Source of the DNA: Calothrix sp. NIES-4105
GTDB lineage: Bacteria; Cyanobacteriota; Cyanobacteriia; Cyanobacteriales; Nostocaceae
Reading direction: 5' to 3'
DNA length: 64,000 nt
NCBI RefSeq assembly: GCF_002368415.1
Contig: NZ_AP018290.1
Span: 2,607,470-2,671,469, forward strand
A model generated the notes under the pieces. That model ran no database searches. It was not told the origin of the DNA and saw only the letters and a program-made list of their open reading frames with translations. The position numbers and the translations under genes are program-made. Numbering within the stretch: position 1 is the first letter of the stretch; each line of letters starts with the position of its first letter. This document shows positions 51,676 through 61,169 of the stretch, piece by piece.

Positions 51676-51716
51676 CTCTCCAGAATTGAACGAACTCGAG
51701 ATGTACATCCGGAGAG
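51676..51716 (-). promoter_or_regulatory. Leader hairpin covering the rbp Shine-Dalgarno
   Basis: In the mRNA CUCUCCGG (complement of 51709-51716) can pair with CUGGAGAG (complement of 51676-51683), an 8-bp stem with one G-U pair that includes the Shine-Dalgarno GGAGAG. The loop is about 25 nt. The arrangement is that of a temperature- or factor-sensitive translational switch. Seen directly; function inferred. Confidence 0.45.
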
Positions 51717-52245
51717 CCGCTTGCAATTTGATGTAAAAACAAGAACACATCTGCCGAATTTATTTCTCCTAAGTTTATCGTAGCATAACTTTTTTTGCCT
51801 GTAATGCCACTAAACACCTGTCTATGGTTTGATTTTTCTAAAAGTATAATATTTGACTTATGAATGCTATTTATTTACTTTATGGTTAATTGATGATGAT
51901 TATAAAATATGTATTTGGTAGACCACTGAAGAGTTTAAGGGAATTTGGGCGCCCGCAACCATTTGTAAGGCACCGACGCGCTCAAGTCAAACGAAGATAA
52001 CGTTATATTGAACTTTATATGGATTTTTTTCTGCTACCAGTCGCCAAAAAAGCAAGATATAAGTTAATGATTGAAGTAGCTAGAATCAACATTATATGTC
52101 TTGGGTCTGGTAAACCTAGCTCAGATTAGGATAAAGGATGTACACTCAGGACGTGCAAGTGGTGATATATAGCCTTGACATCTCTGATAAATTAGTCTCA
52201 ATTTAATTCTTTAACTGCGCTCATTGCTTTTTATAAAAAATCTCC
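51717..52245. other. Divergent rbp/topA intergenic region
   Basis: About 530 bp without a recognised gene. It has one GGCGCC site near 51949. It contains the rbp leader and the promoters of both genes; no clean -35/-10 pair was identified by eye. Confidence 0.4.
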
Positions 52246-54912
52246 ATGTCAACTCTCGTCATCGTTGAATCTCCAACAAAAGCTCGTACCATTCGTAATT
52301 ACCTGCCACAAGGGTTTCGGGTAGAAGCTAGTATGGGTCACGTGCGTGACTTACCACAGTCTGCTACCGAAATACCCTCCGCAGTTAAGGCGGAAAAATG
52401 GGCACAGCTTGGAGTAAATGTAGATGCCGACTTTGAACCGCTTTACGTTGTCCCCAAAGATAAAAAGAAAATTGTCACTCAGTTAAAAGATGCTCTTAAA
52501 GAAGCAAGCGAGCTGATATTGGCAACTGACGAAGACCGAGAAGGGGAAAGTATAAGTTGGCATTTATATCAATTGCTGAATCCAAAAGTTCCGACAAAAC
52601 GAATGGTATTCCATGAAATTACCAAGGAAGCTATTCAAAAAGCTTTGAAGGATTGCCGTTCTATTGACGACAAGTTAGTACGCGCGCAAGAAACAAGACG
52701 GATTTTAGACCGACTTGTGGGCTATACATTATCCCCACTACTTTGGAAAAAAATCTCTTACGGACTCTCAGCAGGTCGTGTGCAGTCGGTAGCTGTGCGT
52801 TTACTAGTTAATAGAGAGCGTCAACGTCGAGCGTTTCGTACAGGCGCCTACTGGGATATCAAAGCTGAGTTATCACAAGAACAAACTCCTTTTAGTGCTG
52901 TTTTAGTAAGTTTAGCAGGTACAAAAGTTGCTACAGGTAGTGATTTTGAAAGCAGCACTGGACAAATAACAACTGGGCGCCAAGTTAAATTATTAGACCA
53001 AACTGAGGCAGAAGCTTTGCTGTCTCGGTTAACTGGTAAAGCTTGGACAGTCACAGACCTTGAAGAACGTCCCGTTACACGTAAACCAGCACCACCATTT
53101 ACAACTTCAACGCTGCAACAGGAATCTAACAGGAAATTGCGTCTTTCCGCACGCGATACAATGCGAACGGCTCAAAATCTGTATGAGCAAGGTTACATAA
53201 CTTACATGCGTACTGACTCAGTAAATTTGTCAAGTCAAGCAGTAAGTGCAGCGCGCGACTGCGTTGAAAAGCTTTATGGGAAAGATTATCTCAGTCCTCA
53301 GCCTCGACAGTATACGACAAAATCTAAAGGCGCCCAAGAAGCACACGAAGCGATACGTCCTGCGGGTAGTAGTTTCCGTACACCGCAAGAAACAGGTTTA
53401 ACTGGTCGTGAATTTCAACTTTATGACTTAATTTGGAAGCGTACAGTTGCTTGCCAAATGGCAGACTCACGTCAAACCCAAATTACAGTTCAACTTACTG
53501 TAGAAGACGCAGGTTTTCGCGCTTCAGGTAAACGTATTGACTTTGAAGGGTATTTACGCGCTTATGTTGAAGGTTCGGATGACCCTGACGCAGCGCTTGA
53601 GAATATGGAAATTATTCTGCCCAACCTTAAAGTTAATGACCACCCAGAGTGTAACGAACTTGAAGCTGTCAAGCATGAAACTCAACCTCCTGCACGATAC
53701 ACCGAAGCAACACTCGTGAAAACGCTTGAAAGTGAGGGTATCGGGCGCCCTAGTACTTACGCTTCAATTATCGGCACTATTGTAGATAAAGGTTATGCTC
53801 AGTTGACAAATAACGCTTTAGTGCCTACATTTACAGCGTTTGCGGTTACAGGTTTGCTTGAGAAACACTTTCCTGATGTCGTAGACCCAAGTTTCACCTC
53901 CAAAATGGAGCAAACACTTGATGATATTGCTACAGGTGAAGCTCAATGGCTGCCATATCTCAAAGATTTTTATTTGGGAGATAAAGGACTAGAAACGCTT
54001 GTTAGAGAACAAGAAAGCCAAATTGATGCTACAACCGCTAGAACAATAGAACTAGAAAGTTTAGATGCAAAAGTTCGTATAGGCAAATATGGAGCTTATA
54101 TTGAAGTTGAGAATGGGGAAGGAGTAGTAACTGCTTCTATTCCGAGAGATTTAACTCCAGCAGACCTTGACCCACAGAAAGTACAAACTCTGCTCAAACA
54201 AAAAACTGAAGGGCCTGATACTTTAGGGCGCCATCCTGAAACTGGAGAACCAATATATACGCTCATTGGTCCTTATGGGCCTTACGTTCAATTAGGTGAT
54301 AAATCTGAAGAAAATCCTAAACCTAAGCAAGTATCTTTACCCAAAGGTATTACCCCAGAAACTATTACCTTAGAAACTGCTGTTGGTTTGCTGGCTTTAC
54401 CTAGAACTTTAGGTACTCATCCGGATGGTGGAAAAATCCAAGCTTCTTTAGGGCGTTTTGGTCCTTACATTGTTCTTGACCAAGGTAAAGAAGGAAAAGA
54501 CTATCGCTCGCTCAAAGCATCTGATAGCGTTTTGGATGTTACATTAGAACGCGCGTTAGAAATTTTATCTGAACCAAAAAAAGGACGAGCTAGCAGTACT
54601 AAATCAAAAGCTGCTTTAAAAGAACTTGGCGCCCATCCAGAAGATGAACAACCAATCAATATATATGATGGCCCTTATGGTCCCTATATCAAGCATGGTA
54701 AAACCAATGTAAGTATACCTGAAGGACATACTGTAGAAAGTTTAACTTTAGCCACTGCTGTACAATTGCTGGCAAGCAAAGCATCTACTTCTAAAACTAC
54801 CCGCAAAACCAGCAAATCAAAAACCACAAGTGCAACAAAATCTACTACCAAAACTCCTAAAACAGAAAAAGCCACAAAACCAAAATCAACAGCAACTACA
54901 AAGAAAAAATAA
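52246..54912 (+). CDS. topA: DNA topoisomerase I
   Basis: Type IA topoisomerase relaxing negative supercoils. The 888-aa protein starts MSTLVIVESPTKARTIRNYL (TOPRIM Glu8). The acidic DEDREGE lies at about residues 94-100 and the catalytic Tyr320 in YMRTDSVNLS. The GRPSTYASI motif is in domain IV. After about residue 620 come repeated C-terminal modules with the pattern G-HPETG-PIY-L-GPYGPYVQLG (four by my count, to about 825), used instead of zinc fingers. The last about 55 residues are a Lys/Thr/Ser-rich tail. Common cyanobacterial architecture. Confidence 0.96.
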   Translation: MSTLVIVESPTKARTIRNYLPQGFRVEASMGHVRDLPQSATEIPSAVKAEKWAQLGVNVDADFEPLYVVPKDKKKIVTQLKDALKEASELILATDEDREGESISWHLYQLLNPKVPTKRMVFHEITKEAIQKALKDCRSIDDKLVRAQETRRILDRLVGYTLSPLLWKKISYGLSAGRVQSVAVRLLVNRERQRRAFRTGAYWDIKAELSQEQTPFSAVLVSLAGTKVATGSDFESSTGQITTGRQVKLLDQTEAEALLSRLTGKAWTVTDLEERPVTRKPAPPFTTSTLQQESNRKLRLSARDTMRTAQNLYEQGYITYMRTDSVNLSSQAVSAARDCVEKLYGKDYLSPQPRQYTTKSKGAQEAHEAIRPAGSSFRTPQETGLTGREFQLYDLIWKRTVACQMADSRQTQITVQLTVEDAGFRASGKRIDFEGYLRAYVEGSDDPDAALENMEIILPNLKVNDHPECNELEAVKHETQPPARYTEATLVKTLESEGIGRPSTYASIIGTIVDKGYAQLTNNALVPTFTAFAVTGLLEKHFPDVVDPSFTSKMEQTLDDIATGEAQWLPYLKDFYLGDKGLETLVREQESQIDATTARTIELESLDAKVRIGKYGAYIEVENGEGVVTASIPRDLTPADLDPQKVQTLLKQKTEGPDTLGRHPETGEPIYTLIGPYGPYVQLGDKSEENPKPKQVSLPKGITPETITLETAVGLLALPRTLGTHPDGGKIQASLGRFGPYIVLDQGKEGKDYRSLKASDSVLDVTLERALEILSEPKKGRASSTKSKAALKELGAHPEDEQPINIYDGPYGPYIKHGKTNVSIPEGHTVESLTLATAVQLLASKASTSKTTRKTSKSKTTSATKSTTKTPKTEKATKPKSTATTKKK

Positions 54913-55199
54913 AGATTAGGAGGGAGAATATAAATTTTCCTTCCTTATTATTTGTTCCCTATTGACTAAAAATGTAAAATACCCATCAGAAGAAAGATGC
55001 GGTTGACTGGGGGGTTAATGTGATACTCTAATAAGTAGGGAAAGTAACACCATATAATTGTCGGAAGCGGCTTGTTCCGCAATACGGTTGTATATGTAAA
55101 AAATTATACAACATATTCTGATTATGTAAAGGTGTGGCACCCGTTTATTGTTTTGCTGTTAACTTAAATTAAGGTATTATCTCAGGAGCGGTCAGTTAG
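54913..55199. other. Intergenic region topA to microprotein gene
   Basis: About 290 bp. A G-run (GACTGGGGGGTTAATG, near 55000) is the only unusual feature, and no hairpin with a T tract is seen. It presumably carries the promoter of the downstream microprotein-aroQ pair. Confidence 0.35.
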
Positions 55200-55337
55200 A
55201 TGGACTATATAGAGAAGGTACTGGAAAAGCTTAAAGAACTAGGGCGTAAGTTAATTGAAGCCCTTTTAGGACCCGATGCTGAACCGGAACCGGAACTAAT
55301 TCCGATTCCAGTCAACGACCGTTCGCGTCGTCGTTAG
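55200..55337 (+). CDS. 45-residue microprotein upstream of aroQ
   Basis: The frame ATG 55200 to TAG 55337 encodes 45 residues. An amphipathic helix (MDYIEKVLEKLKELGRKLIE) is followed by ALLGPDAEPEPELIPIPV and a basic end (NDRSRRR). AGGAG lies about 13 bases upstream. From memory, similar tiny proteins precede other cyanobacterial genes, with the EPEPELIPIPVNDR block best conserved, so it is likely real. No function is known. It ends 15 bp before aroQ, suggesting co-transcription. Confidence 0.65.
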   Translation: MDYIEKVLEKLKELGRKLIEALLGPDAEPEPELIPIPVNDRSRRR

Positions 55338-55352
55338 AATAAAATTTATAAC

Positions 55353-55802
55353 GTGACACAGCGCACTTTAAGCATTTTGGTACTACACGGGCCAAACCTA
55401 AATTTGCTGGGACAACGCGAGCCAGGTATTTATGGTGTACTAAGTCTAAACGAGATTAACCGCTTGTTAGAAAAACAAGCAGAAGACTTGGCAGTTAATA
55501 TCGATGTTGTACAGTCAAATCATGAAGGTGTTTTGGTCGATAAAATTCATTCAGCTTGGGGAGAGCACCAAGGTATTTTAATTAACCCTGGAGCTTATAC
55601 TCATACAAGCATTGCTTTACGTGATGCGATAGCTGGTGTGAATATCCCAACCGTTGAAGTTCACCTCAGTAACGTGTATCGTCGCGAGGAATTTCGTCAT
55701 CATTCTTTTATTGCTCCAGTGGCAGTTGGGCAAATTAGTGGATTTGGCGCCCAGAGTTATATACTGGGCTTACAAGCATTGGTGTATCATTTGAGAAATT
55801 AA
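55353..55802 (+). CDS. aroQ: 3-dehydroquinate dehydratase, type II
   Basis: Dehydrates 3-dehydroquinate in the shikimate pathway. The 149-aa protein has [21 protein letters not shown] (catalytic Arg22 and Tyr27), [45 protein letters not shown] (catalytic His) and the usual C-terminus [12 protein letters not shown] start at 55353 with a weak Shine-Dalgarno, perhaps relying on translation of the preceding microprotein. Confidence 0.95.
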   Translation: MTQRTLSILVLHGPNLNLLGQREPGIYGVLSLNEINRLLEKQAEDLAVNIDVVQSNHEGVLVDKIHSAWGEHQGILINPGAYTHTSIALRDAIAGVNIPTVEVHLSNVYRREEFRHHSFIAPVAVGQISGFGAQSYILGLQALVYHLRN

Positions 55803-55858
55803 GTAATCGTATTTTCAGTATAGTTAGGACGATTTAAAATCCTAGCTCAATCTACACC

Positions 55859-56800
55859 ATGCGCTATACGCTTAAAAGTCGGTTCCGAGGAACTTTTGCT
55901 GGTGCGATACTAGCTTTGAAGGTAGCTTCTGAGAATGAGTCAGAATATATAAGCCAAGCTTACATCAACACTACCTTTAGTTGTAAAAGTCTGATTGCAC
56001 AAGGTAAATTTGATGTTAATTGTTTTGATTTACAAACGGGAGTAAAGCGTTCGGAGCAGCTGGTTTTGTTCAATACATTTTTTTCTGCTCTACCCGTAGC
56101 ACTATTTTTTCACGAAGATTTATCAAAGCTTCGACACAATCTACTTGAAGTAGCACGCGCGCATAGTGATAATTTAGTCATCAGGGATAGTGTGCTTGCT
56201 ATCGGCTATGCTATTGCTCAGTCATTAAATGAAAATTTTCAAACTTCGATTTTGAGTGAAATAATCAAGTTTATTGGTGAAACACCGACAAACGTACCTC
56301 AAAAGCTTCAAACGGTAAACGATTTAATCAATTCTCAAGTTAGTTTAGAGCAAGCATCTACAGAACTCTATAAAGTTAATACGGTGTTTAATACCGTTGC
56401 AACTGCATTTTATACCTTTCTTAAAAGTATTGAGGATTTTCGCTTATCTGTTTCGCTTAGTCTCAAAAGCAATACCTCAAATTTTAGTAATCATGATTAT
56501 TTTTTAAGTGGTGCAATCACAGGCGCCTTATCAGGAGCCTATAATAGTGCTTTGGGAATTCCGATTAGCTGGCAAATGAAGTATTTACGCTCCAACTCGA
56601 CGAAAAAGGCGGAAAATGACTTTTTACAGATGCTAAGATTAACGGATGAACTTTTAGCACTATGGTCGGGTGCGTATGAATTTGATAACCAAGAACCTGA
56701 TAGAAGCAGAGGAAAAAGCTTGTGTAACTATTTACCATTACTCGAAGAAAACTCACACTTACGTATTTACGCAGCTCCTCGCATTATTCGATCGCGATAA
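55859..56800 (+). CDS. ADP-ribosylglycohydrolase-like cyanobacterial protein
   Basis: A 313-aa protein with two stretches resembling the ADP-ribosylglycohydrolase (DraG) fold: RFRGTFAGAILALKVA near the start and FLSGAITGALSGAYNSALGIPISWQ at about 216-240. The Asp-Asp metal motif normally following the first Gly-rich helix is not visible, so catalysis is doubtful. It looks like a conserved cyanobacterial family of unknown function. It lies 56 bp after aroQ on the same strand, so the two may be co-transcribed. Confidence 0.6.
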   Translation: MRYTLKSRFRGTFAGAILALKVASENESEYISQAYINTTFSCKSLIAQGKFDVNCFDLQTGVKRSEQLVLFNTFFSALPVALFFHEDLSKLRHNLLEVARAHSDNLVIRDSVLAIGYAIAQSLNENFQTSILSEIIKFIGETPTNVPQKLQTVNDLINSQVSLEQASTELYKVNTVFNTVATAFYTFLKSIEDFRLSVSLSLKSNTSNFSNHDYFLSGAITGALSGAYNSALGIPISWQMKYLRSNSTKKAENDFLQMLRLTDELLALWSGAYEFDNQEPDRSRGKSLCNYLPLLEENSHLRIYAAPRIIRSR

Positions 56801-57017
56801 ATCGAAAATGAAGGTAGGCAAAGGTAAATATAAGTAAACAGAGTGTTATGTAGTTAGCGCAAAAATTCGCAACTGTTAGTAATATTTTATATAGTGTTTT
56901 ATAAGAAACTTTACAATCTTAGCTATATGTAGCATTGTGATACAAGTAGTTAAGGTAGTTTTCTGTAAAAGACTATACTGTTTTGAAACTTGAAGTAGCA
57001 ACTGCGGTCATTAGTTG

Positions 57018-59606
57018 ATGAGACAAGTACCATTTTTGCAGTCCTTGACACAGCGATTGACTAGCTGTCGGCGATGGTATAAAAGACTACGCCGTAATTA
57101 CTCGTTTAAAGCATTAGAAGATTTGTACATAGTTCAACCTCTTCTTTATAATGTGGCGAAGTTGGTGAGTAACAAAACAAAAGTTTATACCGCACGACTG
57201 AGAGAAATATGTAGAGGAACACCTGTAATTTTTGCTTTGGCAGTTATATTGTTGACGGCAGTAATAGGGCATAGTTGGTATAGTCAGCCGCAGGTGAAAG
57301 TTGGAAATAGTGCAGTAGTAACAATAAGGGCGCCATATACTTTAGTTATAGAGAACAAGCACGCGACTAAAACCGAGCGTGATGCAGCTGCCTCAAGCAT
57401 GGCGCCAATATTAATGATTGATCGAAATGTAAATACTAGTGCGGAACAAAAACTCGAAGCAATTGTTAGACAGGGGAATGATATTCGTAACCTTGCTGGT
57501 GCTTTTCCGTATTTTGATACAATTGTTTTAACAGTACCGACTCAACGTTACCTGCGTTCTGCATTAAATAATGATTGGCAAGCGTTTAAGTATGCAATTG
57601 CGAACCCGAAAAAGCAATCGCCAGAAAAGGATATAGGTCAATTTAAATTGGATTGTCAACCTAATTGTATCGATAATCCAGAAAACTCTTTAGTTAAAAG
57701 TAATTATAATCTACCAAAGGTTTTAGTAGCAGGCGCCGATATAGAGAAATCAGATTATTCACAGTTGAATGTAAGTAGTGCTTTCGCTCAAGCATTGGCA
57801 GAAATTGATACTTACCGTTTAACAACATCTGAGCAAAGTGTGTCTAATTTGACAGAAAAAATTGCTACTGCACGTCAAAAGTACAGTCAAGCTAAAGCAA
57901 AAATTTTAGAAATAATAAATCAGTCAGATGAGATATATGAAGAAAGGTTAGTAGATTTAACCGAGGACGACTGGAAAAAAACCCAAACTCTGATTCAGCA
58001 AATTACAGGACGGATTTTAGCTCAGGGTATTCCTCAAGGTTTACCGCCAAATGTACTACAAGATGCAGTTAGATTGAATGTACAGTCATCATCAGTACCA
58101 AAAGAAGCTGAAGCATTAGCAACAAAAGTACTATTGAAAGTATTAGAACCGAATCTCAAAATAGATGAAGCGAAAACACAAGAAGTAGCTCAATTTGCCG
58201 CTTCTAGAGTCAAACCTGTGATGAAAGAAGTTAAGCAAGACTCAATCATTGTTCGTCAAGGAGAAAAAATTTCAAATTGGCATTTATTAGTTTTAGAAAG
58301 TTATGGTTTGATTGACCGTGAGGTTAACTGGTTAGCTTTGCTGATTCTAGCTACTGCAATTATTGGCGCCATTCTAGTTTTTGTAGCTGTTGATAAGCGG
58401 GTAAAATACTTAAAACGCACAAGAGACAGGATTTTAATTTTATTGTTAACTTTAAGTACTCCGCTTGTTTTGATAATGGGTACATATTATACGACTTGGA
58501 GTACAGTTTCGCTGTTATTAGGCAGCTTTTATGGAACTCGCATTAGTGTTACAGTCATCGGGTTGTTGCTAATATTACTGCCATTAAACTTTGGAGTTAG
58601 TAAAATAGCACTAGTTGCTGGAGCGACAGGAGCATTATTAGGAAGTTGCATGGCACATAAACGACGTTCACGTGAAGAGTTAGCGTTGTTAGGAATAGGA
58701 ATAGCGGTGACACAAGGTTGTGTGTTTTTATTTTTGACAATTGTGTTTGAGGGTGTATCTGGTGGCAAATGGTATTTGATATTTATAAATTCGCTATTAT
58801 TTGCTTGTTCTGGATTGTGTTGGAGTATAGTAGCTTTAGGATTAAGTTCTTACTTGGAACAATTATTTGATTTAGTAACTCCGATTCGTTTGGCAGAACT
58901 TGCAAATCCCAACCGTCCACTTTTAAAAAGTCTTGCAGCAAATACTCCAGGTACTTTTCAACATACTTTATTCGTTGCGAGTCTTGCGGAGACAGCAGCT
59001 TGTCGGCTTGGCTGTAATGTAGAATTAGTAAGAGCGGGTACGTTATATCATGATATTGGGAAAATGCACGACCCCAAAGCATTTATAGAAAATCAAATGG
59101 GGGGACCAAACAAGCATGATACTGAGATAAATGACCCTTGGATAAGTGCTGAAATAATTAAGAAGCATGTTAGTGAAGGTTTAGTAATCGCGCGTAAACA
59201 CCGTTTACCAACAGCAATTCAAGCTTTTATTCCCGAACATCAAGGAACAATGCAAATTGCTTACTTTTATCATCAAGCACAGCAAATTGCTAAAGAGAAT
59301 CCTTATATTGAAGTAAACGAAGCAGATTTTAGCTATGATGGGCCCATTCCCCAGTCGCGCGAAACAGCAATAGTAATGCTAGCAGATTCGTGCGAAGCTG
59401 CATTAAGAAGTCTTAAAGATACAACATATGAGCAAGCGTTAGCTGTTGTTAACAATATATTACGCGCGCGATGGCAAGACAATCAACTTTTAGACTCTGG
59501 ACTAACGCGCGCGGAAATGACGCAAATAGCAGAGATTTTTGTAGAAGTGTGGCAGCAGTTTCATCACAAGCGTATTGCATATCCTAAATGCAAACCTTGT
59601 AATTGA
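57018..59606 (+). CDS. 7TM-HD family phosphodiesterase (PgpH-like)
   Basis: An 862-aa membrane HD-domain protein. A first span near 80 is followed by a large extracytoplasmic 7TMR-HDED domain (about 100-430), seven spans (about 440-640) and a cytoplasmic HD domain with His678-Asp679 in YHDIGKMHDP. Further metal ligands are in NKHDTE, ISAEIIKKHVSEG, IQAFIPEHQG and MLADSCEAALRS. The architecture equals Listeria PgpH, which hydrolyses c-di-AMP; the same reaction is inferred here. ATG at 57018 is chosen over the TTG just before it. Confidence 0.9.
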   Translation: MRQVPFLQSLTQRLTSCRRWYKRLRRNYSFKALEDLYIVQPLLYNVAKLVSNKTKVYTARLREICRGTPVIFALAVILLTAVIGHSWYSQPQVKVGNSAVVTIRAPYTLVIENKHATKTERDAAASSMAPILMIDRNVNTSAEQKLEAIVRQGNDIRNLAGAFPYFDTIVLTVPTQRYLRSALNNDWQAFKYAIANPKKQSPEKDIGQFKLDCQPNCIDNPENSLVKSNYNLPKVLVAGADIEKSDYSQLNVSSAFAQALAEIDTYRLTTSEQSVSNLTEKIATARQKYSQAKAKILEIINQSDEIYEERLVDLTEDDWKKTQTLIQQITGRILAQGIPQGLPPNVLQDAVRLNVQSSSVPKEAEALATKVLLKVLEPNLKIDEAKTQEVAQFAASRVKPVMKEVKQDSIIVRQGEKISNWHLLVLESYGLIDREVNWLALLILATAIIGAILVFVAVDKRVKYLKRTRDRILILLLTLSTPLVLIMGTYYTTWSTVSLLLGSFYGTRISVTVIGLLLILLPLNFGVSKIALVAGATGALLGSCMAHKRRSREELALLGIGIAVTQGCVFLFLTIVFEGVSGGKWYLIFINSLLFACSGLCWSIVALGLSSYLEQLFDLVTPIRLAELANPNRPLLKSLAANTPGTFQHTLFVASLAETAACRLGCNVELVRAGTLYHDIGKMHDPKAFIENQMGGPNKHDTEINDPWISAEIIKKHVSEGLVIARKHRLPTAIQAFIPEHQGTMQIAYFYHQAQQIAKENPYIEVNEADFSYDGPIPQSRETAIVMLADSCEAALRSLKDTTYEQALAVVNNILRARWQDNQLLDSGLTRAEMTQIAEIFVEVWQQFHHKRIAYPKCKPCN

Positions 59607-59649
59607 TATTAATACATTCCACGAATAGTCATAATATGAACAATATTCT

Positions 59650-59678
59650 TAGAGACGCGATTGAAAGAAAGTCTCTAC
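59650..59678. repeat. GTAGAGACG-family hairpin, left flank of the PIN module
   Basis: TAGAGACGCGATTGAAAGAAAGTCTCTA: stem TAGAGAC/GTCTCTA. The GAGACGCGATT core is the same as in the copy at 61125. It lies about 43 bp after the PgpH-like gene. Confidence 0.65.
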
Positions 59679-59850
59679 ATGTAAAATGTCGGAAAATGGT
59701 CGTTCTCGATTTTTTGACAAAGGTGTTGTAATATTAGAGAATGTTTTAATAATAAATTAGAGAAACAGATGGGGACAGCCGTTCCACAATAATACAAAGT
59801 GTAAGTGATGTGCTAATTATTACTTATTTATTTAAATATGAGGTGAAATT

Positions 59851-60645
59851 ATGGATTTAATTTTAGAGAAGACTATGAGTTTAGTAAATTATGAAGATGT
59901 CGATGAAATAAGTCGTAAAATTATAGAAATTGTACAAACCATTCAAAGTTTATCACAATCAGGTAAAATTAGAACATTAGACAAAAGGTCGTTAGATTTA
60001 CTGTCTAATATGTTTGAAGTGTCTAATCAAGCTATAAAAATACGAGATATAGCTAATAAAATTGAGTACATAAAAGATTGTAGAATTTACTCCAAAAAAT
60101 TTAGGTTAGAGTCTTATAATGTTATACCGAAGCAACTTCTCGAAGAACTTGAAAATTTAGAGATATATAGTGATGCAATTACTCAACTAACAGCATCTCA
60201 ATTTATAATACTATCAGCAATAGTATATAAATCAGATACAATGGAATATTTGAGAATATTTTACTCTGGATTATCATATGTACAACAAGTAGTTGAGAAA
60301 TATTTAGATTACTTATCTGACAAAATCAAAAAATCAATAAACCACTTAGTACAGGACATATTAGCAAATTATCAAAATTCGACTGTAAAAGCGAATGTAA
60401 ATGAAAGTATACCATTAGAAGAAGTAAATTTATTGAAAGATATAAAAAACATAGCTAAAGCAATAATATATGATGTTGAGCATTATATAAATAATCCACT
60501 TAAAAAATTTAAAAATTTAGATGAACTATGGGATTATTGGAGCGAAATTTATGATGAAGATGAAATGGAGGAAACCTCAGAAACATTGATTAAAGCATTA
60601 AATGAAACAAGAGAAAGACAAGGTAGACCGAAACTTTTTGATTGA
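59851..60645 (+). CDS. Helical protein paired with a PIN nuclease, candidate antitoxin
   Basis: A 264-aa, very Lys/Ile/Glu-rich, apparently all-helical protein. I recognise no family in the first 210 residues. The C-terminal part (ELWDYWSEIYDEDEMEETSETLIKALNETRERQGRPKLFD in the original) is acidic then basic, a style seen at C-termini of antitoxins that fold onto PIN toxins. AGGTG lies 8 bases before ATG 59851. Its TGA overlaps the next ATG (TGATG), so the pair is translationally coupled. The base composition is more AT-rich than its neighbours, suggesting acquisition. Classic VapB antitoxins are under 100 aa, so this would be atypical. Confidence 0.6.
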   Translation: MDLILEKTMSLVNYEDVDEISRKIIEIVQTIQSLSQSGKIRTLDKRSLDLLSNMFEVSNQAIKIRDIANKIEYIKDCRIYSKKFRLESYNVIPKQLLEELENLEIYSDAITQLTASQFIILSAIVYKSDTMEYLRIFYSGLSYVQQVVEKYLDYLSDKIKKSINHLVQDILANYQNSTVKANVNESIPLEEVNLLKDIKNIAKAIIYDVEHYINNPLKKFKNLDELWDYWSEIYDEDEMEETSETLIKALNETRERQGRPKLFD

Positions 60646-61118
60646 TGAATATAATACTAGATTCTGGACCGCTAGGATTAATTACAAATAAAAATGCTAA
60701 AAATCGTGAAATTGCCGAATGCAAAATATGGGCTAATTCACTGATAAGTAAAGATTGCAATATTTATATACCAGCAATATCATACTATGAAGTTCGTCGA
60801 GAGCTTATAAGAACGATGAAATTAGACGGTGTCAGAAGGCTTGATAATTTAAAATATGTAAAAGGTTTTGAATACATAGAAATGACGCAGGAGATAATAG
60901 TTAAAGCTAGCGAGTTATGGGCTTGGGCAAGAAATACAGGTCAACAAACTGCACATGATGACGCGGTTGATGGAGATGTCATTTTAGCAGCAACAGCAAT
61001 AATTAAGGCACAACAGGAAGGTAAAACAATTATAGCTACTACAAATGTTAGACACATACAAAGATATTATACAGACACAAAAAATTGGAAAGAAAAAGAT
61101 TGGACAGTGAATTTATAA
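60645..61118 (+). CDS. PIN-domain ribonuclease, candidate toxin
   Basis: A 157-aa PIN protein with Asp6 in IILDSGPLG, Glu49 in ISYYEVRREL, and Asp110/Asp111 area in AVDGDVILAATA followed by ATTNVRHI. This is the acidic quartet layout of VapC-like RNases. Members of this subgroup act as toxins or as stand-alone nucleases. The start is ATG 60645 inside the TGATG overlap with the upstream gene; a TTG 3 bases earlier is unlikely. A hairpin repeat follows 7 bp after the stop. Confidence 0.8.
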   Translation: MNIILDSGPLGLITNKNAKNREIAECKIWANSLISKDCNIYIPAISYYEVRRELIRTMKLDGVRRLDNLKYVKGFEYIEMTQEIIVKASELWAWARNTGQQTAHDDAVDGDVILAATAIIKAQQEGKTIIATTNVRHIQRYYTDTKNWKEKDWTVNL

Positions 61119-61124
61119 AATCAG

Positions 61125-61154
61125 GTAGAGACGCGATTTAACCCTTGTCTCTAC
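61125..61154. repeat. GTAGAGACG-family hairpin, right flank of the PIN module
   Basis: GTAGAGACGCGATTTAACCC then TTGTCTCTAC: 8-bp stem GTAGAGAC/GTCTCTAC. It shares the orientation and the TAGAGACGCGATT core with the copy at 59650, so the two copies bracket the two-gene module as direct repeats. Confidence 0.7.
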
Positions 61155-61169
61155 AATGCATACAGACGT

